A stretch of DNA of 64,000 bases. Origin: Sphingomonas cannabina. GTDB lineage: Bacteria; Pseudomonadota; Alphaproteobacteria; Sphingomonadales; Sphingomonadaceae. Shown here piece by piece: positions 7,635-16,866 of this stretch. The position numbers and the translations under genes were made by a program. Numbering within the stretch: position 1 is the first letter of the stretch; each line of letters starts with the position of its first letter. The notes beneath the pieces were generated by a model. The model was given only the letters and a program-made list of their open reading frames with translations. It ran no database searches and was not told the DNA's origin. The stretch spans positions 1,969,001 through 2,033,000 of the forward strand of contig NZ_CP090059.1 in the NCBI RefSeq assembly GCF_021391395.1. The letters run 5' to 3'.

Positions 7635-10600
7635 GCCGGCTTCGGCTCCCCCTCCTCGTCGTCGTGGTGCGGCGGCCCCTGGTAGCCGGTCGGCTTGCCC
7701 CTGAGCCGCGCGAGCCCGTCGCGGACGCTGCGGCGCACCAGTACGAAGAACAGCGGAATGTAGAAGATCGCCAGGATGGTCGCGGTGATCATGCCGCCGA
7801 TCACCGAGGTGCCGATCGCGATGCGGCCGTTGGCGCCCGCGCCGGTCGAGATCGCCAGCGGCAGCACGCCGAAGATGAAGGAGAAGCTGGTCATCAGGAT
7901 CGGGCGCAGACGGATGCGGGCCGCCTCGAGCGCGGCGTCGAGCACGCGCGCGCCCTTCCGCTCGGCGGCCTCGGCGAACTCGATCATCAGGATCGCATTC
8001 TTGGAGGCGAGGCCCATGGTGGTGAGCAGGCCGATCTGGAGGAACACGTCGTTCTCCAGGCCCCGCAGCGTCACCGCGAACACCGCGCCGACCAAGCCGA
8101 GCGGGATCACCAGCAGCACCGCGATCGGGACCGACCAGCTCTCGTAGAGCGCGGCCAGGCACAGGAACACGACGAGCAGCGACAGGCCGTAGAGGATCGG
8201 CGCCTGCCCCGACGACAGCCGCTCCTGATAGGACAGGCCCGCCCAGGCGACCGAGGTGCCGGGAATCTGCGCGGCGAGCTGCTCCATCCGCTCCATCGCC
8301 TGGCCCGAGCTGTGCCCAGGCGCGGACTGGCCCTGGAACTCGAAGGAGGAGATACCGGAAAAGCGCGACAGCGTCGTCGGCGCCTGCGACCAGGAGATGC
8401 GCGCGAAGGAGGAGAAGGGCGCCATCTGCCCGTTCGATCCGCGCACGAACCATTTGGAGATGTCCTCGGGCGAGGCGCGGAACGGCGCGTCGCCCTGCAC
8501 GTACACGCGCTTCACGCGGCCGCGGTCGATGAAGTCGTTGACGTAGCGGCCGCCCCAGGCGGTCGAGAGAGTATTGTTGACGTCGGCCTCGTTGAGCCCG
8601 AGCGCGGACAATTTGGCCTGGTCGATGTCGATCTTGAGCGTGGCGATGTCGGGCAGGTCGGAGAGGCGCACCGCCCGCAGCGCGGGATCGTTTTCCGCCA
8701 TGTTCAGCAGCCGGTCGCGCGCGGCGGCGAACTGCTCGCGGGTGAGGCTGCCCGAGTTCTGCAGCTCCATGGTGAAGCCGTTCGACTGGCCGAGGCCGCG
8801 GATCGCCGGCGGCACCAGCACGAAGACCTGGGCGTCGCGCAGGCCCGACAGCGCCTGCGCCGCGCGGCTGGTGATCGCATCGGCGCCGTTCTCGCGTCCC
8901 TTGCGCTCGTCCCAATGCTTGAGCGCGAGGAAGCCCTGGCCGGTGTTCTGTCCGCTCACGCCACCCCCGCCGCCGCCGCTGACGGTGAACAGCACGCGCG
9001 TGTTCTTCGCCTCGTTGGTGAGGAAATATTTCTCGACCGCCTGCTGCACCTCGAAGGTGCGGCCGCGCGTGGCGCCGGCGGGAAGCCGGAACTGGACCTG
9101 CGCGCCGCCCTGATCCTCGGTCGGCAGGAAGCTGGTCGGCAGGCGGAAGAACATCACCACCAGCACGGCGCAGACGGCGACGTAGATCAGCAGAAACAGC
9201 CACTTGCGGTCGACGACGGTGCGGACCGACCGCAGATAATGCTCGACCGTCCATTCGAAGCCGCGGTTGAAGCGGTCCGCCGCCCCGCGCAGCGTCCGGC
9301 CGACGATGGGGAAGCGCCGCGCGAGCCAGCCATTGTCCTCGCCGCCATGGTTCTTCTGCTTGAGGACGTGCGAGGTGAGCGCCGGGCTCAGCACGATCGC
9401 GACCAGCACCGACAGCGCCATCGCCGACACCAAAGTCACCGAGAACTGGCGGTAGATCACGCCGGTCGATCCGCCGAAGAACGCCATCGGCAGGAACACC
9501 GCCGACAGCACCAGCGCGATCGCGAACAGCGCGACCGTGATCTGGTTCATCGACTCGATCGTCGCCTCGCGCGGCGTCATGTCCGGATTTTCTTCCATCA
9601 GACGCTCGACGTTCTCGACCACGACGATGGCGTCGTCGACGAGCAGGCCGATCGCGAGCACCAGCCCGAACAAGGTGAGCGTATTGATCGAGAATCCGGC
9701 GATGGCGAAGATGGCGAAGGTCCCGAGCAGCACGATCGGCACGGCGACTGCCGGCACCAGCACCGCGCGCCAGCTCTGCAGGAACACGAACATGACGAGG
9801 ACGACGAGGACGATCGCCTCGAACAGCGTCTTCACCACCTCGTCGATCGACAGCTTGATGAAGTCGGTGGTGTCGTAGGGGAAGGCGTATTTGAAGCCGA
9901 TCGGGAAGCGCTTCGACTGCGCCTCGACATATTGCTTGACGAGCTCGGCGGTCTCCAGCGCGTCGGCGCCGGGCGCAAGATTGATGGCGATGCCGGCGCC
10001 GGGGTGGCCGTTGACGCGGCTCAGCGAGTTGTAATTCTCCTGCCCCAGCTGGACGCGGGCGACGTCGCTGAGCCGCACGGCGGCGCCGCTCGGCTGCGTC
10101 TTGAGGATGATGTCGCGGAACTGCTGCGGCGTCTGCAGGCGCGAACGCGCGGTGACGGTCGCGTTCAGCATCTGCGTGTCCGGCATCGGCTGTCCGCCGA
10201 CCTCGCCCGCCGCCACCTCGGTATTCTGGTTCTGGATCGCGGTGACGACGTCGCCCGGCATGAGCTGGAAGCTCGCGAGCTTGTTGGGATCGAGCCAGAT
10301 CCGCATCGCATACTGCGATCCGAACACGTTGGAATCGCCGACGCCGGGGATGCGGCCGAGCGGCTCCTCCATGTTGGAGACCAGCCAGTCGGAGACGTCC
10401 CCGTTGGTGTGCGTGTCGGTCTCGTCATAGACCGCCACGATCATCAGGAAGTCCGGGTTGGACTTGGTGACCGTAATGCCCTGCTGCTGCACCTGCTGGG
10501 GCAGACGGGATATCGCCTGCTGTACCTTGTTCTGTACCTGGACCTGGGCGATGTCCGGATCGGTGCCCTTCTCGAAAGTGGCGGAAATCGACACCTGCCC

Positions 10601-10858
10601 GCGCGAGGAGGAGGTCGAGGTGAAATAGAGCAGGCCGTCGATGCCGGTGAGCTGCTGCTCGATCACCTGCGTCACGCTGTTCTCCAGCGTCTCCGCCGAG
10701 GCGCCGGGGAAGTTCGCCCGCACGTTGACCTGCGGCGGCGCGACGTCGGGATATTGCGCGATCGGGAGCGAGAAGATCGCGCCCACGCCGCACAGCATGA
10801 TGATGATCGCGATCACCCACGCGAAGATCGGACGGTTGATGAAGATGCGCGAGATCAT
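7631..10858 (-). CDS. RND multidrug efflux pump permease (HAE1 family, AcrB/MexB-like)
   Basis: 1075 aa inner-membrane proton-driven pump. N-terminal helix MISRIFINRPIFAWVIAII, two large periplasmic porter loops, and twelve transmembrane segments in two blocks are visible. The proton-relay aspartates are in LLVDDAIVVVENVERLM in the first block, and the typical GLASKNAILMIEFA motif lies in the second. Other HAE1 signatures: YPDVAPPQV and GIDGLLYFTSTSSS. Length is usual for AcrB-like pumps. Gene order adaptor-pump-duct, 12 bp after the adaptor stop and 4 bp overlap with the duct. Substrates cannot be told from sequence; no TetR/MarR regulator is adjacent. Confidence 0.95.
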   Translation of the reverse strand: MISRIFINRPIFAWVIAIIIMLCGVGAIFSLPIAQYPDVAPPQVNVRANFPGASAETLENSVTQVIEQQLTGIDGLLYFTSTSSSRGQVSISATFEKGTDPDIAQVQVQNKVQQAISRLPQQVQQQGITVTKSNPDFLMIVAVYDETDTHTNGDVSDWLVSNMEEPLGRIPGVGDSNVFGSQYAMRIWLDPNKLASFQLMPGDVVTAIQNQNTEVAAGEVGGQPMPDTQMLNATVTARSRLQTPQQFRDIILKTQPSGAAVRLSDVARVQLGQENYNSLSRVNGHPGAGIAINLAPGADALETAELVKQYVEAQSKRFPIGFKYAFPYDTTDFIKLSIDEVVKTLFEAIVLVVLVMFVFLQSWRAVLVPAVAVPIVLLGTFAIFAIAGFSINTLTLFGLVLAIGLLVDDAIVVVENVERLMEENPDMTPREATIESMNQITVALFAIALVLSAVFLPMAFFGGSTGVIYRQFSVTLVSAMALSVLVAIVLSPALTSHVLKQKNHGGEDNGWLARRFPIVGRTLRGAADRFNRGFEWTVEHYLRSVRTVVDRKWLFLLIYVAVCAVLVVMFFRLPTSFLPTEDQGGAQVQFRLPAGATRGRTFEVQQAVEKYFLTNEAKNTRVLFTVSGGGGGGVSGQNTGQGFLALKHWDERKGRENGADAITSRAAQALSGLRDAQVFVLVPPAIRGLGQSNGFTMELQNSGSLTREQFAAARDRLLNMAENDPALRAVRLSDLPDIATLKIDIDQAKLSALGLNEADVNNTLSTAWGGRYVNDFIDRGRVKRVYVQGDAPFRASPEDISKWFVRGSNGQMAPFSSFARISWSQAPTTLSRFSGISSFEFQGQSAPGHSSGQAMERMEQLAAQIPGTSVAWAGLSYQERLSSGQAPILYGLSLLVVFLCLAALYESWSVPIAVLLVIPLGLVGAVFAVTLRGLENDVFLQIGLLTTMGLASKNAILMIEFAEAAERKGARVLDAALEAARIRLRPILMTSFSFIFGVLPLAISTGAGANGRIAIGTSVIGGMITATILAIFYIPLFFVLVRRSVRDGLARLRGKPTGYQGPPHHDDEEGEPKPA

Positions 10859-10870
10859 CGGCCGACTGCC

Positions 10871-12121
10871 TCAGCGGCCCTTGGGTGCGGCGGCGTTGCC
10901 CTGACCCTGCCCTTGTTGCGGGGGGCCGATGTTCTGCGGGGTGTTCGCCGGCACCGGCTTGATGTCGGCGTCGGGCCTGAGCCGCGCGATGCCCTGGGTG
11001 ATCACCTTGTCGCCCGCCTTGAGGCCGCTGGTCACGACCCAGAAGGCCCCCTGCGCGCGGGGCGCGGTTATTTGCCGCCGCACGGCCTTGTTGTTCGGGC
11101 CCACGACATAGACGGTGGCGTTGCCCTGCGGATCGCGCATCACCGCTGCCTGCGGCACCAGGAAGGCATTGTTGTTGATCCCCTGCGCGAACGTCGCACG
11201 GACGAACATGCCCGGCAGCAGCAGCCCGTCGGGATTGGGGAAGGTCGCCCGCAAGGTCACCGTGCCGGTGCCCTGATCGACCGTCACTTCGGAGAACTGC
11301 ACGGTGCCGGTGTAGCCATAGTCGGTGCCGTCCTCGAGCTTGAGGCGCACCTGCGCGCTGGTCGGCACGATGTTGCCCGAGGCGAGCGAGCGGCGCAGCG
11401 TCAGGAGGTCGGTGCTCGACTGCTGGATGTCGACGAACATCGGGTCGAGCCGCTGGATCACCGCGAGCGGATCGGCCTGGTTGCTGGTGACCAGCGCGCC
11501 GACCGTGGCGAGGCTGCGGCCGATGCGGCCGGTGATGGGGGCGGGGACGCGCGTGAACCGGAGGTTCACCTGCGCCGATTCGAGCGCCGCGCGGTTCTGC
11601 GCGACCGAGGCCTGTGCCTGGCGTGCTTGCGCGACCGCGTCGGTATAGTCCTGCTTGCTCACCGCCTCGGCCGCGGCGAGCGGCTTGTAGCGGTCGGCGC
11701 GGATGCGCGCGGCCTCGAGCTGGGCGGCGGCGGCGGACAGGTTGGCGCTCGCCTGGTTGGCGCTCGCCCGATAGATGCTGGGGTCGATCTGGTAGAGCGT
11801 CTGCCCGGCGCGGACGATGCCGCCCTCGGTGAACAGCCGCTTCTGGATGATGCCGGAGACCTGCGGGCGGACTTCCGACGTCTCGAAGGCGGCGGTGCGC
11901 GCCGCGAGCTCGGTGGTCACCGGAACCGACGTCGGCTGCACCACGACGTAGCCGACCGTCGCCGGACCTCCGCCGCCGCCGCCACGGCCGCCCGAACCGC
12001 CCTTCTGCTGAGCGGCATCGCCGCCACTGCAGGCGCCCAGCACCAGCGCCAGCGCCATGACGCCCGCGCGCCATGCCATCGTGCCGCTCCGGGAACCGTT
12101 GGTGGCAGCGCTCGATGTCAT
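10871..12121 (-). CDS. RND efflux periplasmic adaptor lipoprotein (AcrA/MexA family)
   Basis: 416 aa membrane-fusion protein that bridges pump and outer-membrane duct. Start chosen at the ATG at 12119-12121 because GAGGTG precedes it and a lipoprotein signal follows (ALALVLGACSGG, Cys lipidated); a longer frame to 12208 lacks these. Barrel-sandwich hybrid halves (VRPQVSGIIQKRLFTEGGIV and RVPAPITGRIGRSLATVGAL) flank an Ala/Gln-rich coiled-coil hairpin. The C-terminus is Pro/Gln/Gly-rich. First gene of the three-gene pump operon; its promoter must lie in the 131-bp gap shared with the divergent gene at 12253. Confidence 0.94.
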   Translation of the reverse strand: MTSSAATNGSRSGTMAWRAGVMALALVLGACSGGDAAQQKGGSGGRGGGGGGPATVGYVVVQPTSVPVTTELAARTAAFETSEVRPQVSGIIQKRLFTEGGIVRAGQTLYQIDPSIYRASANQASANLSAAAAQLEAARIRADRYKPLAAAEAVSKQDYTDAVAQARQAQASVAQNRAALESAQVNLRFTRVPAPITGRIGRSLATVGALVTSNQADPLAVIQRLDPMFVDIQQSSTDLLTLRRSLASGNIVPTSAQVRLKLEDGTDYGYTGTVQFSEVTVDQGTGTVTLRATFPNPDGLLLPGMFVRATFAQGINNNAFLVPQAAVMRDPQGNATVYVVGPNNKAVRRQITAPRAQGAFWVVTSGLKAGDKVITQGIARLRPDADIKPVPANTPQNIGPPQQGQGQGNAAAPKGR

Positions 12122-12252
12122 TAACACCTCATCGTTCGGCGGTGGCGCGACGGTTTCGCAATGCAATAGGATTGCGCGGGCGTTCGCCGATCCTGTCGCA
12201 CGAGGCAACGGAAATAATGTAGCAAAATGTCACAAGCGGCTCGGAGACGGTG

Positions 12253-12885
12253 ATGATCCTGCATGGCTATTGGCGGTCCTCGGCGGCGTACCGCGCGCGA
12301 ATCGGCCTGAATCTCAAGGGGCTCGCCTATGAGCAGGTGACGCACGACCTACGCTCGGGCGCCCACGCGTCGCCAGATTATGTCGCGAAGTCGCCGCAGG
12401 GACTGGTGCCCGCGCTGGAGGTGGGTGGCCGCGTCTTCGTCCAGAGCCTCGCGATCCTGGAATGGCTCGACGAGACGCATCCCGAGCCGCCGTTCCTGCC
12501 GGCCGGTCCCGACGATCGGGCGGTCGTGCGGGCGATGGCATTGGCCGTCGCGGCGGACATCCATCCGGTCAACAATCTGCGCATCGTCAATGCCCTGCGA
12601 TCGGAGTTCGGCGCCGACGGCCATGCCGTGGTCGCCTGGATGCAGCGCTGGATGGCGGCGGGGTTCGACGCGCTGGAGGTGATGGTCGCCCGTCACGGCG
12701 GGCGCTTCGCGTTCGGTGATACGGTCGGGCTCGCCGATATCACGCTGGTGCCGCAATGGTACAATGCCGAGCGCTACAAGCTCGATACCTCGCCCTGGCC
12801 GCGGTTGGCGGAGGTCGTCGCCAATGCCCGCACGCTGCCCGCCTTCGTCGACGCCGAGCCGGAGCGGCAACCCGACGCCGATTGA
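12253..12885 (+). CDS. maiA: Maleylacetoacetate isomerase / zeta-class glutathione S-transferase
   Basis: 210 aa cytoplasmic GSH-dependent enzyme; MaiA converts maleylacetoacetate to fumarylacetoacetate in tyrosine/homogentisate breakdown. The N-terminal thioredoxin-like domain has the zeta-class active-site stretch RSSAAYRARIGLNLKG (residues about 7-22), normally SSxSxRVRIAL; the second Ser/Cys of the usual motif is replaced by Ala here. KSPQGLVPALEVGG and the glutathione-contacting QSLAILEWLDE follow, then the helical domain with the late motif LADITLVPQWYNAERY. Start is the ATG at 12253 with CGGAGA upstream; a GTG lies one codon earlier. No homogentisate genes are adjacent, so a general GST role is possible. 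Confidence 0.85.
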   Translation: MILHGYWRSSAAYRARIGLNLKGLAYEQVTHDLRSGAHASPDYVAKSPQGLVPALEVGGRVFVQSLAILEWLDETHPEPPFLPAGPDDRAVVRAMALAVAADIHPVNNLRIVNALRSEFGADGHAVVAWMQRWMAAGFDALEVMVARHGGRFAFGDTVGLADITLVPQWYNAERYKLDTSPWPRLAEVVANARTLPAFVDAEPERQPDAD

Positions 12886-12919
12886 CTTCGCTGCCGCAAC
12901 GATCCTAATCCGCGCGCCA

Positions 12920-13080
12920 GATGGTGCCGGGCGACCGGCGAAGAGGGAAGCCGGTGCGATTCCGGCGCTGTGCCCGCAACTGTAAGCCGGGAGCTGACGG
13001 CCAATACGTCACTGGAGGCGTCCTGCCTCCGGGAAGACGGCCGCAAGCGACGATCGGCGAGCCAGGAGACCTGCCATCGC
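12920..13080 (+). ncRNA. Cobalamin (B12) riboswitch aptamer
   Basis: The leader upstream of the BtuB-like gene has all the landmark blocks: GAGGGAAGCCGGTGCGATTC and the following GGCGCTGTGCCCGCAACTGT (about 12943-12982), the core GGAGGCGT...GCCTCCGGGAAGACGG (13015-13040) and the B12 box AGCCAGGAGACCTGCC at 13060-13075. In this class, binding of adenosylcobalamin or a related form lowers expression of the downstream uptake genes. The aptamer sits 156 bp before the btuB start. Confidence 0.97.
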
Positions 13081-13168
13081 GTCGTTCGTGCCGGGCCGGG
13101 TCCAGCCGCGGGCATGGGGAAGCATCCCTTCGTAACGACAGCCGATGGCCATCGTCGCGCCCTTGTCA

Positions 13169-13204
13169 TGGGGCGGGCCGGAAATGTCGTTGCTGCTCGC
13201 CCCA
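13169..13204 (+). promoter_or_regulatory. Candidate expression-platform hairpin of the B12 riboswitch
   Basis: TGGGGCG (13169-13175) and CGCCCCA (13198-13204) form a perfect 7-bp stem between the aptamer and the ribosome site GAGGGAAG at 13222-13229. No U-run follows, so control at translation is more likely than termination. Pairing with the aptamer region has not been worked out. Confidence 0.45.
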
Positions 13205-13235
13205 AGTCGACGCCGGGCGGGCGAGGGAAGTCCGA

Positions 13236-15080
13236 ATGATCCGATCCGCATTGTTCCTGGCCGGGGCCGCCGCGCTGGCGTTGCCCGCCCATGCCCAGGA
13301 CGCGTCCGACGATGGCGATGACATCGTCGTCACCTCCGCGCGCGCCGCGCAGCCGGCCGACCAGACCGGCCAGGCCGTCACCGTCATCACCCGCGACGAG
13401 ATCGAGCGCCGCCAGACCGTCTCCATCGCCGACCTGCTCGCCACCACGCCGGGCGTGCAGGTGACGCGCAGCGGCGGTGTCGGCACGCTCACCAGCGTCA
13501 GCATCCGCGGCGCCGCGAGCGAGCACACGCTCGTCGTGATCGACGGGGTGCGCGTCAACGATCCCTCGGCTCCCGCCGGCGCGTTCGACTTCGCCAACCT
13601 CTTGTCGAGCTCGGTCGCGCGGATCGAGGTGGTGCGCGGGCCGGATTCGGTGCCGTGGGGCAGCCAGGCGATCGGCGGCGTCGTCAACGTCATCACGGAA
13701 CAGCCGGGCGAAGGGCTCCAGGCGCGCGCCAATGCCGAATATGGCTATGCCGACAGCGTGTTCGCGAGCGGCGGCGTCTCCGGCCGCAGCGGTGGGCTGT
13801 CGGGCGCATTTACCGCCGGATATCTCCGCACCGACGGCATCTCGGCCGCGGCGGACGGCAGCGAGCGGGACGGCTATCGCCAGTTCGGCGCGACCGGCCG
13901 GATCGGCGTCGAGATCGCGCCCGGCATCGGCCTCGACCTGCGCGGCTATTATGCCGACAGCCGTACCGACCTCGACGGCTTCCCGCCGCCGAGCTTCACG
14001 CTGGCCGACACGCCCGAATATTCGAAGGCACAGGAGATCTACGGCTATGCCGGGCTCCATGCCGACCTCGCCGGCGGGCGGTTCAGGAACCGGATCGCCT
14101 TCACCATCGCCGACGTGAACCGCGACAATTTCGATCCGACCTTCGGCAGCGCGCCGAGCTTCTTCGCGCGGGGGCGCAGCGAGCGCTACGAATATCAGGG
14201 CGACTTCACCATCATCGAGCAGGTCCGCGCGGTATTCGGCGCCGAGCATGAGGACAGCCGCTTCTACGACGGCACGCTGCGCAAGTCGGCGGGGCTGACC
14301 AGCGTCTACGGCGAGCTGATCGTCCGGCCGATCGATGTGCTGACCGTGACCGGCGGCGTCCGCAACGACGACAGCGACACGTTCGGCAGCCACACCAGCT
14401 TCAGCGCCAACGCGGCGCTGGCGCTCAAGACGCGCACCACCATCCGCGCGAGCTATGCCGAGGGCTTCCGCGCGCCGTCGCTCTACGAGCGGTTCAGCTC
14501 GTTCGGCGATCCGGACCTCCGGCCCGAGACGGCGAAGAGCTGGGACATCGGCGTCGAGCAGGCGCTGCTCGACGGGCGGCTGCGCTTCGGCGCCACCTTC
14601 TTCGACCGCACCGTCCGCAACCGCATCAACTTCGACATAGGCTGCTTCTGCTACGGCAACATCGACCGTACCCATGTGCAGGGCGTCGAGGCGGGGCTGA
14701 CGCTGCGGCCGGTCGACAGCCTCACCTTCGCCGCCAACTACACCTGGATGGAGCCGCTCAACCGCTCGGCAGGGTTCGACGGGCTCGACCTCCAGCGCCG
14801 CCCGCGCGACCAGTGGAGCGCGAGCGCCGACTATCGCCTGCCGTTCGGCCTGTCGCTGGGCGCGACGCTGCTGGTGGCGGGCGACAGCTTCGACGATGCC
14901 GCCAACCGGGTACGGCTCGACGGTTATGCCGTCGCGGGCATCCGTGCGGAGATGCCGATCGGCGATCGCTTCTCGATCTACGGCCGTGTCGATAACCTGT
15001 TCGACGAACGTTATCAGACCGTGGCGGGCTACGGCACCTATGGCCGCGCGGCATATGGAGGCGTGCGACTGAAGCTGTGA
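13236..15080 (+). CDS. btuB: TonB-dependent vitamin B12 receptor, BtuB-like
   Basis: 614 aa outer-membrane 22-strand barrel with plug. Signal peptide MIRSALFLAGAAALALPAHAQ; TonB box DDIVVTSAR close to the mature N-terminus; plug residues about 45-160 with ADLLATTPGVQVTRSGGVG, VSIRGAASEHTLVVIDGVR and IEVVRGPDSVPWGSQAIGG. The barrel ends in an aromatic/hydrophobic strand (AYGGVRLKL). The small size and plug pattern are those of BtuB rather than siderophore receptors, and the upstream riboswitch confirms cobalamin control. Start ATG at 13236 with GAGGGAAG before it; earlier in-frame codons run through the riboswitch and are not coding. First gene of btuB-btuF-btuC-btuD. Confidence 0.94.
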   Translation: MIRSALFLAGAAALALPAHAQDASDDGDDIVVTSARAAQPADQTGQAVTVITRDEIERRQTVSIADLLATTPGVQVTRSGGVGTLTSVSIRGAASEHTLVVIDGVRVNDPSAPAGAFDFANLLSSSVARIEVVRGPDSVPWGSQAIGGVVNVITEQPGEGLQARANAEYGYADSVFASGGVSGRSGGLSGAFTAGYLRTDGISAAADGSERDGYRQFGATGRIGVEIAPGIGLDLRGYYADSRTDLDGFPPPSFTLADTPEYSKAQEIYGYAGLHADLAGGRFRNRIAFTIADVNRDNFDPTFGSAPSFFARGRSERYEYQGDFTIIEQVRAVFGAEHEDSRFYDGTLRKSAGLTSVYGELIVRPIDVLTVTGGVRNDDSDTFGSHTSFSANAALALKTRTTIRASYAEGFRAPSLYERFSSFGDPDLRPETAKSWDIGVEQALLDGRLRFGATFFDRTVRNRINFDIGCFCYGNIDRTHVQGVEAGLTLRPVDSLTFAANYTWMEPLNRSAGFDGLDLQRRPRDQWSASADYRLPFGLSLGATLLVAGDSFDDAANRVRLDGYAVAGIRAEMPIGDRFSIYGRVDNLFDERYQTVAGYGTYGRAAYGGVRLKL

Positions 15081-15895
15081 GGCTGGCGGCAATCCTGCTC
15101 GCGATGCTGACCGCCGGCTGCGCCGCCGCGCCGCCGGCGGCGCGGGCTCCCGCGCGTCCGGCGCGGGTGGTGAGCCTCGATTATTGCGCAGACCAGTACG
15201 TCCTCCGGCTGCTGTCGCGCGAGCGCATCCTGGCGGTGTCGCCGGATGCCGCCGCCGAGTTCTCTTACATGCGCGACGCGGCGAAGGGCGTGCGACAGGT
15301 GCGGCCGACCGCGGAGGACGTGCTGCTGCTGAAGCCCGATCTCGTCGTGCGTAGCTACGGCGGCGGGCCCAATGCGGAGGCGATGTTCGCGCGTGCCGGC
15401 GTGCCGGTGCTCCAGCTCGGCTATGCCGACGATCTCGCCGGCGTGCGCCGGGTGCTGGTGGAGACCGCCGCCGGGCTTGGCGAGCGGGCGAAGGGGGAAG
15501 CGATGGCGCGCAGCTTCGACGCTCGCCTGGCGGCGCTCCAGCGCGGCGGGAGTGGGCGGAGCGCGCTCTACGTCACGCCGGGCGGGGTGACGGCGGGGCC
15601 GGGAACGATGATCGACGCCATGTTCGCCGCGGCGGGCCTCCGCAATTTCCAGACCGCGCCGGGCTGGAGTACGATTCCGCTCGAACGGCTCGCCTATGCG
15701 ACGCCGGACGTGGTCGCCAGCGCCTTCCTCGATACGCGCTGGAAGCGGCCCGATCCGTGGAGCGCGGCCGGCCACCCGCTGGTGCGCCGCCTCGCCGGCC
15801 GGTCCACGGCGAACCTCTCCGGCGCATCGACGGCGTGCGGCGGCTGGTTCGTGCTCGACGCGGTCGAGGCGATGGCGAAGGCGGCGGCGCGATGA
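15077..15895 (+). CDS. btuF: Cobalamin ABC transporter substrate-binding lipoprotein, BtuF-like
   Basis: 272 aa periplasmic binding protein of the helical-backbone (type III) fold. The N-terminus has a lipobox LTAGC with C15, unlike soluble E. coli BtuF, so it is probably membrane-anchored. RVVSLDYCADQYVLRLLS, LLLKPDLVVRSYGGG and the C-terminal half with YVTPGGVTAGPGTMIDAMF fit the family. It should accept B12 from the BtuB-like receptor and deliver it to the permease. The start is GTG at 15077, overlapping the btuB stop by 4 bp (GTGA), so translation is coupled. Confidence 0.88.
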   Translation: MRLAAILLAMLTAGCAAAPPAARAPARPARVVSLDYCADQYVLRLLSRERILAVSPDAAAEFSYMRDAAKGVRQVRPTAEDVLLLKPDLVVRSYGGGPNAEAMFARAGVPVLQLGYADDLAGVRRVLVETAAGLGERAKGEAMARSFDARLAALQRGGSGRSALYVTPGGVTAGPGTMIDAMFAAAGLRNFQTAPGWSTIPLERLAYATPDVVASAFLDTRWKRPDPWSAAGHPLVRRLAGRSTANLSGASTACGGWFVLDAVEAMAKAAAR

Positions 15896-16866
15896 GGCTG
15901 ATCCTGCTCCTTGTGCTGGCCTGCCTTGCTGCGCTCGTCGCCGCGTGTTTCCTCGGCTCCGTGCCGTTGCCTGCGCCGCGCCTGCTCGCGGCGCTGACGG
16001 GGGGAGGCGACATGGGGGACCGACTCGTCGTCTGGGCGATCCGCCTGCCGCGTGCGCTCGCCGCCCTGCTGGCGGGAGCCGCGCTCGGGATGAGCGGAGC
16101 GGCGCTGCAAGGACTGCTCCGCAATCCGCTCGCCGAGCCGGGCGTGCTCGGCGTTTCGGCCTCGGCGGCGCTGACCGCGACGGTGGCGCTTTACTACGGC
16201 CTCGCTGGCGCCTGGCTGTTCGCACTGCCGCTGGCGTCGATCATCGGTGCGCTGGCGGCGACCGCGCTGATCGCCGGCGTGGCGTTGCGCACCAGCTCGG
16301 TGACGACGCTGATCCTCGTCGGCGTGGGGCTGTCGAGCTTCGCCGGGTCGGTGATGGCGCTGCTGCTCAATCTCGCGCCCAACCCCTTCACGCTGACCGA
16401 CATGGTCAACTGGACGCTGGGATCGGTCGCCAACCGCAGCTTCGACGAGATCGGTGCGGCGGCGCCGTTCTTGGTGCTGGGCGGCGCGATCCTCCTGGCG
16501 ACCCGCCGCGGTCTCTCTGCGCTGATGCTGGGCGAGGAGGCGGCGGCCGGCATCGGCCTCGACCTCCGGCGCCAGCGGATCGCGGTGGTGCTGGGGGCCG
16601 GCCTGCTCACCGGCGGCTCGATCGCGATCGCCGGGGCGATCGGCTTCGTCGGCATCGTCGCGCCACATCTGGTGCGGCCGTGGGTCGACCATGATCCGGC
16701 GCGCAGCCTGGTGCCTTCGGCGCTGCTTGCCGGCCTGTTCCTGGTGCTCGCCGATATCGGCGTGCGGCTGATCCCGACCGCCAACGAGCTGCGCCTCGGC
16801 GTGGTCGCGGCGCTGGTCGGGGCGCCGCTGTTCGTGCTGATCGCGGCGCGGAGGCGGGGGGCATGA
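15892..16866 (+). CDS. btuC: Cobalamin ABC transporter permease, BtuC-like (FecCD family)
   Basis: 324 aa inner-membrane permease with about ten hydrophobic helices. Family marks are RLPRALAALLAGAALGMSGAALQ in its core part RLPRALAALLAGAALG, LLRNPLAEPGVLGVS, the coupling-helix region with GLDLRRQRI, and GFVGIVAPHLVRPWVDHD near residue 255. It forms a dimer that works with the BtuD-like ATPase. Start ATG at 15892 overlaps the btuF stop by 4 bp (ATGA). B12 specificity is assigned from the riboswitch-led operon, since heme and siderophore permeases share the fold. Confidence 0.92.
   Translation: MRLILLLVLACLAALVAACFLGSVPLPAPRLLAALTGGGDMGDRLVVWAIRLPRALAALLAGAALGMSGAALQGLLRNPLAEPGVLGVSASAALTATVALYYGLAGAWLFALPLASIIGALAATALIAGVALRTSSVTTLILVGVGLSSFAGSVMALLLNLAPNPFTLTDMVNWTLGSVANRSFDEIGAAAPFLVLGGAILLATRRGLSALMLGEEAAAGIGLDLRRQRIAVVLGAGLLTGGSIAIAGAIGFVGIVAPHLVRPWVDHDPARSLVPSALLAGLFLVLADIGVRLIPTANELRLGVVAALVGAPLFVLIAARRRGA

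Noticed and set aside
6162..9254. An apparent 1030-aa fusion containing the RND duct protein
   Set aside because: The extra N-terminal 540 residues are a shifted-frame reading of the pump gene; the real start is the ATG at 7634 with a lipoprotein signal.
7550..12124. A 1524-codon open frame on the plus strand opposite the RND pump operon
   Set aside because: It is antisense to three clear efflux genes, is dominated by Arg/His/Asp/Gly with no domain, and reflects the codon bias of GC-rich genes.
12921..13235. An N-terminal extension of the BtuB-like protein
   Set aside because: It would translate the cobalamin riboswitch; the proper signal peptide begins at 13236.
12774..15092. A 772-codon minus-strand frame opposite the BtuB-like gene
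   Set aside because: Composition is antisense-like, and the plus strand holds a receptor with signal peptide, TonB box and riboswitch.
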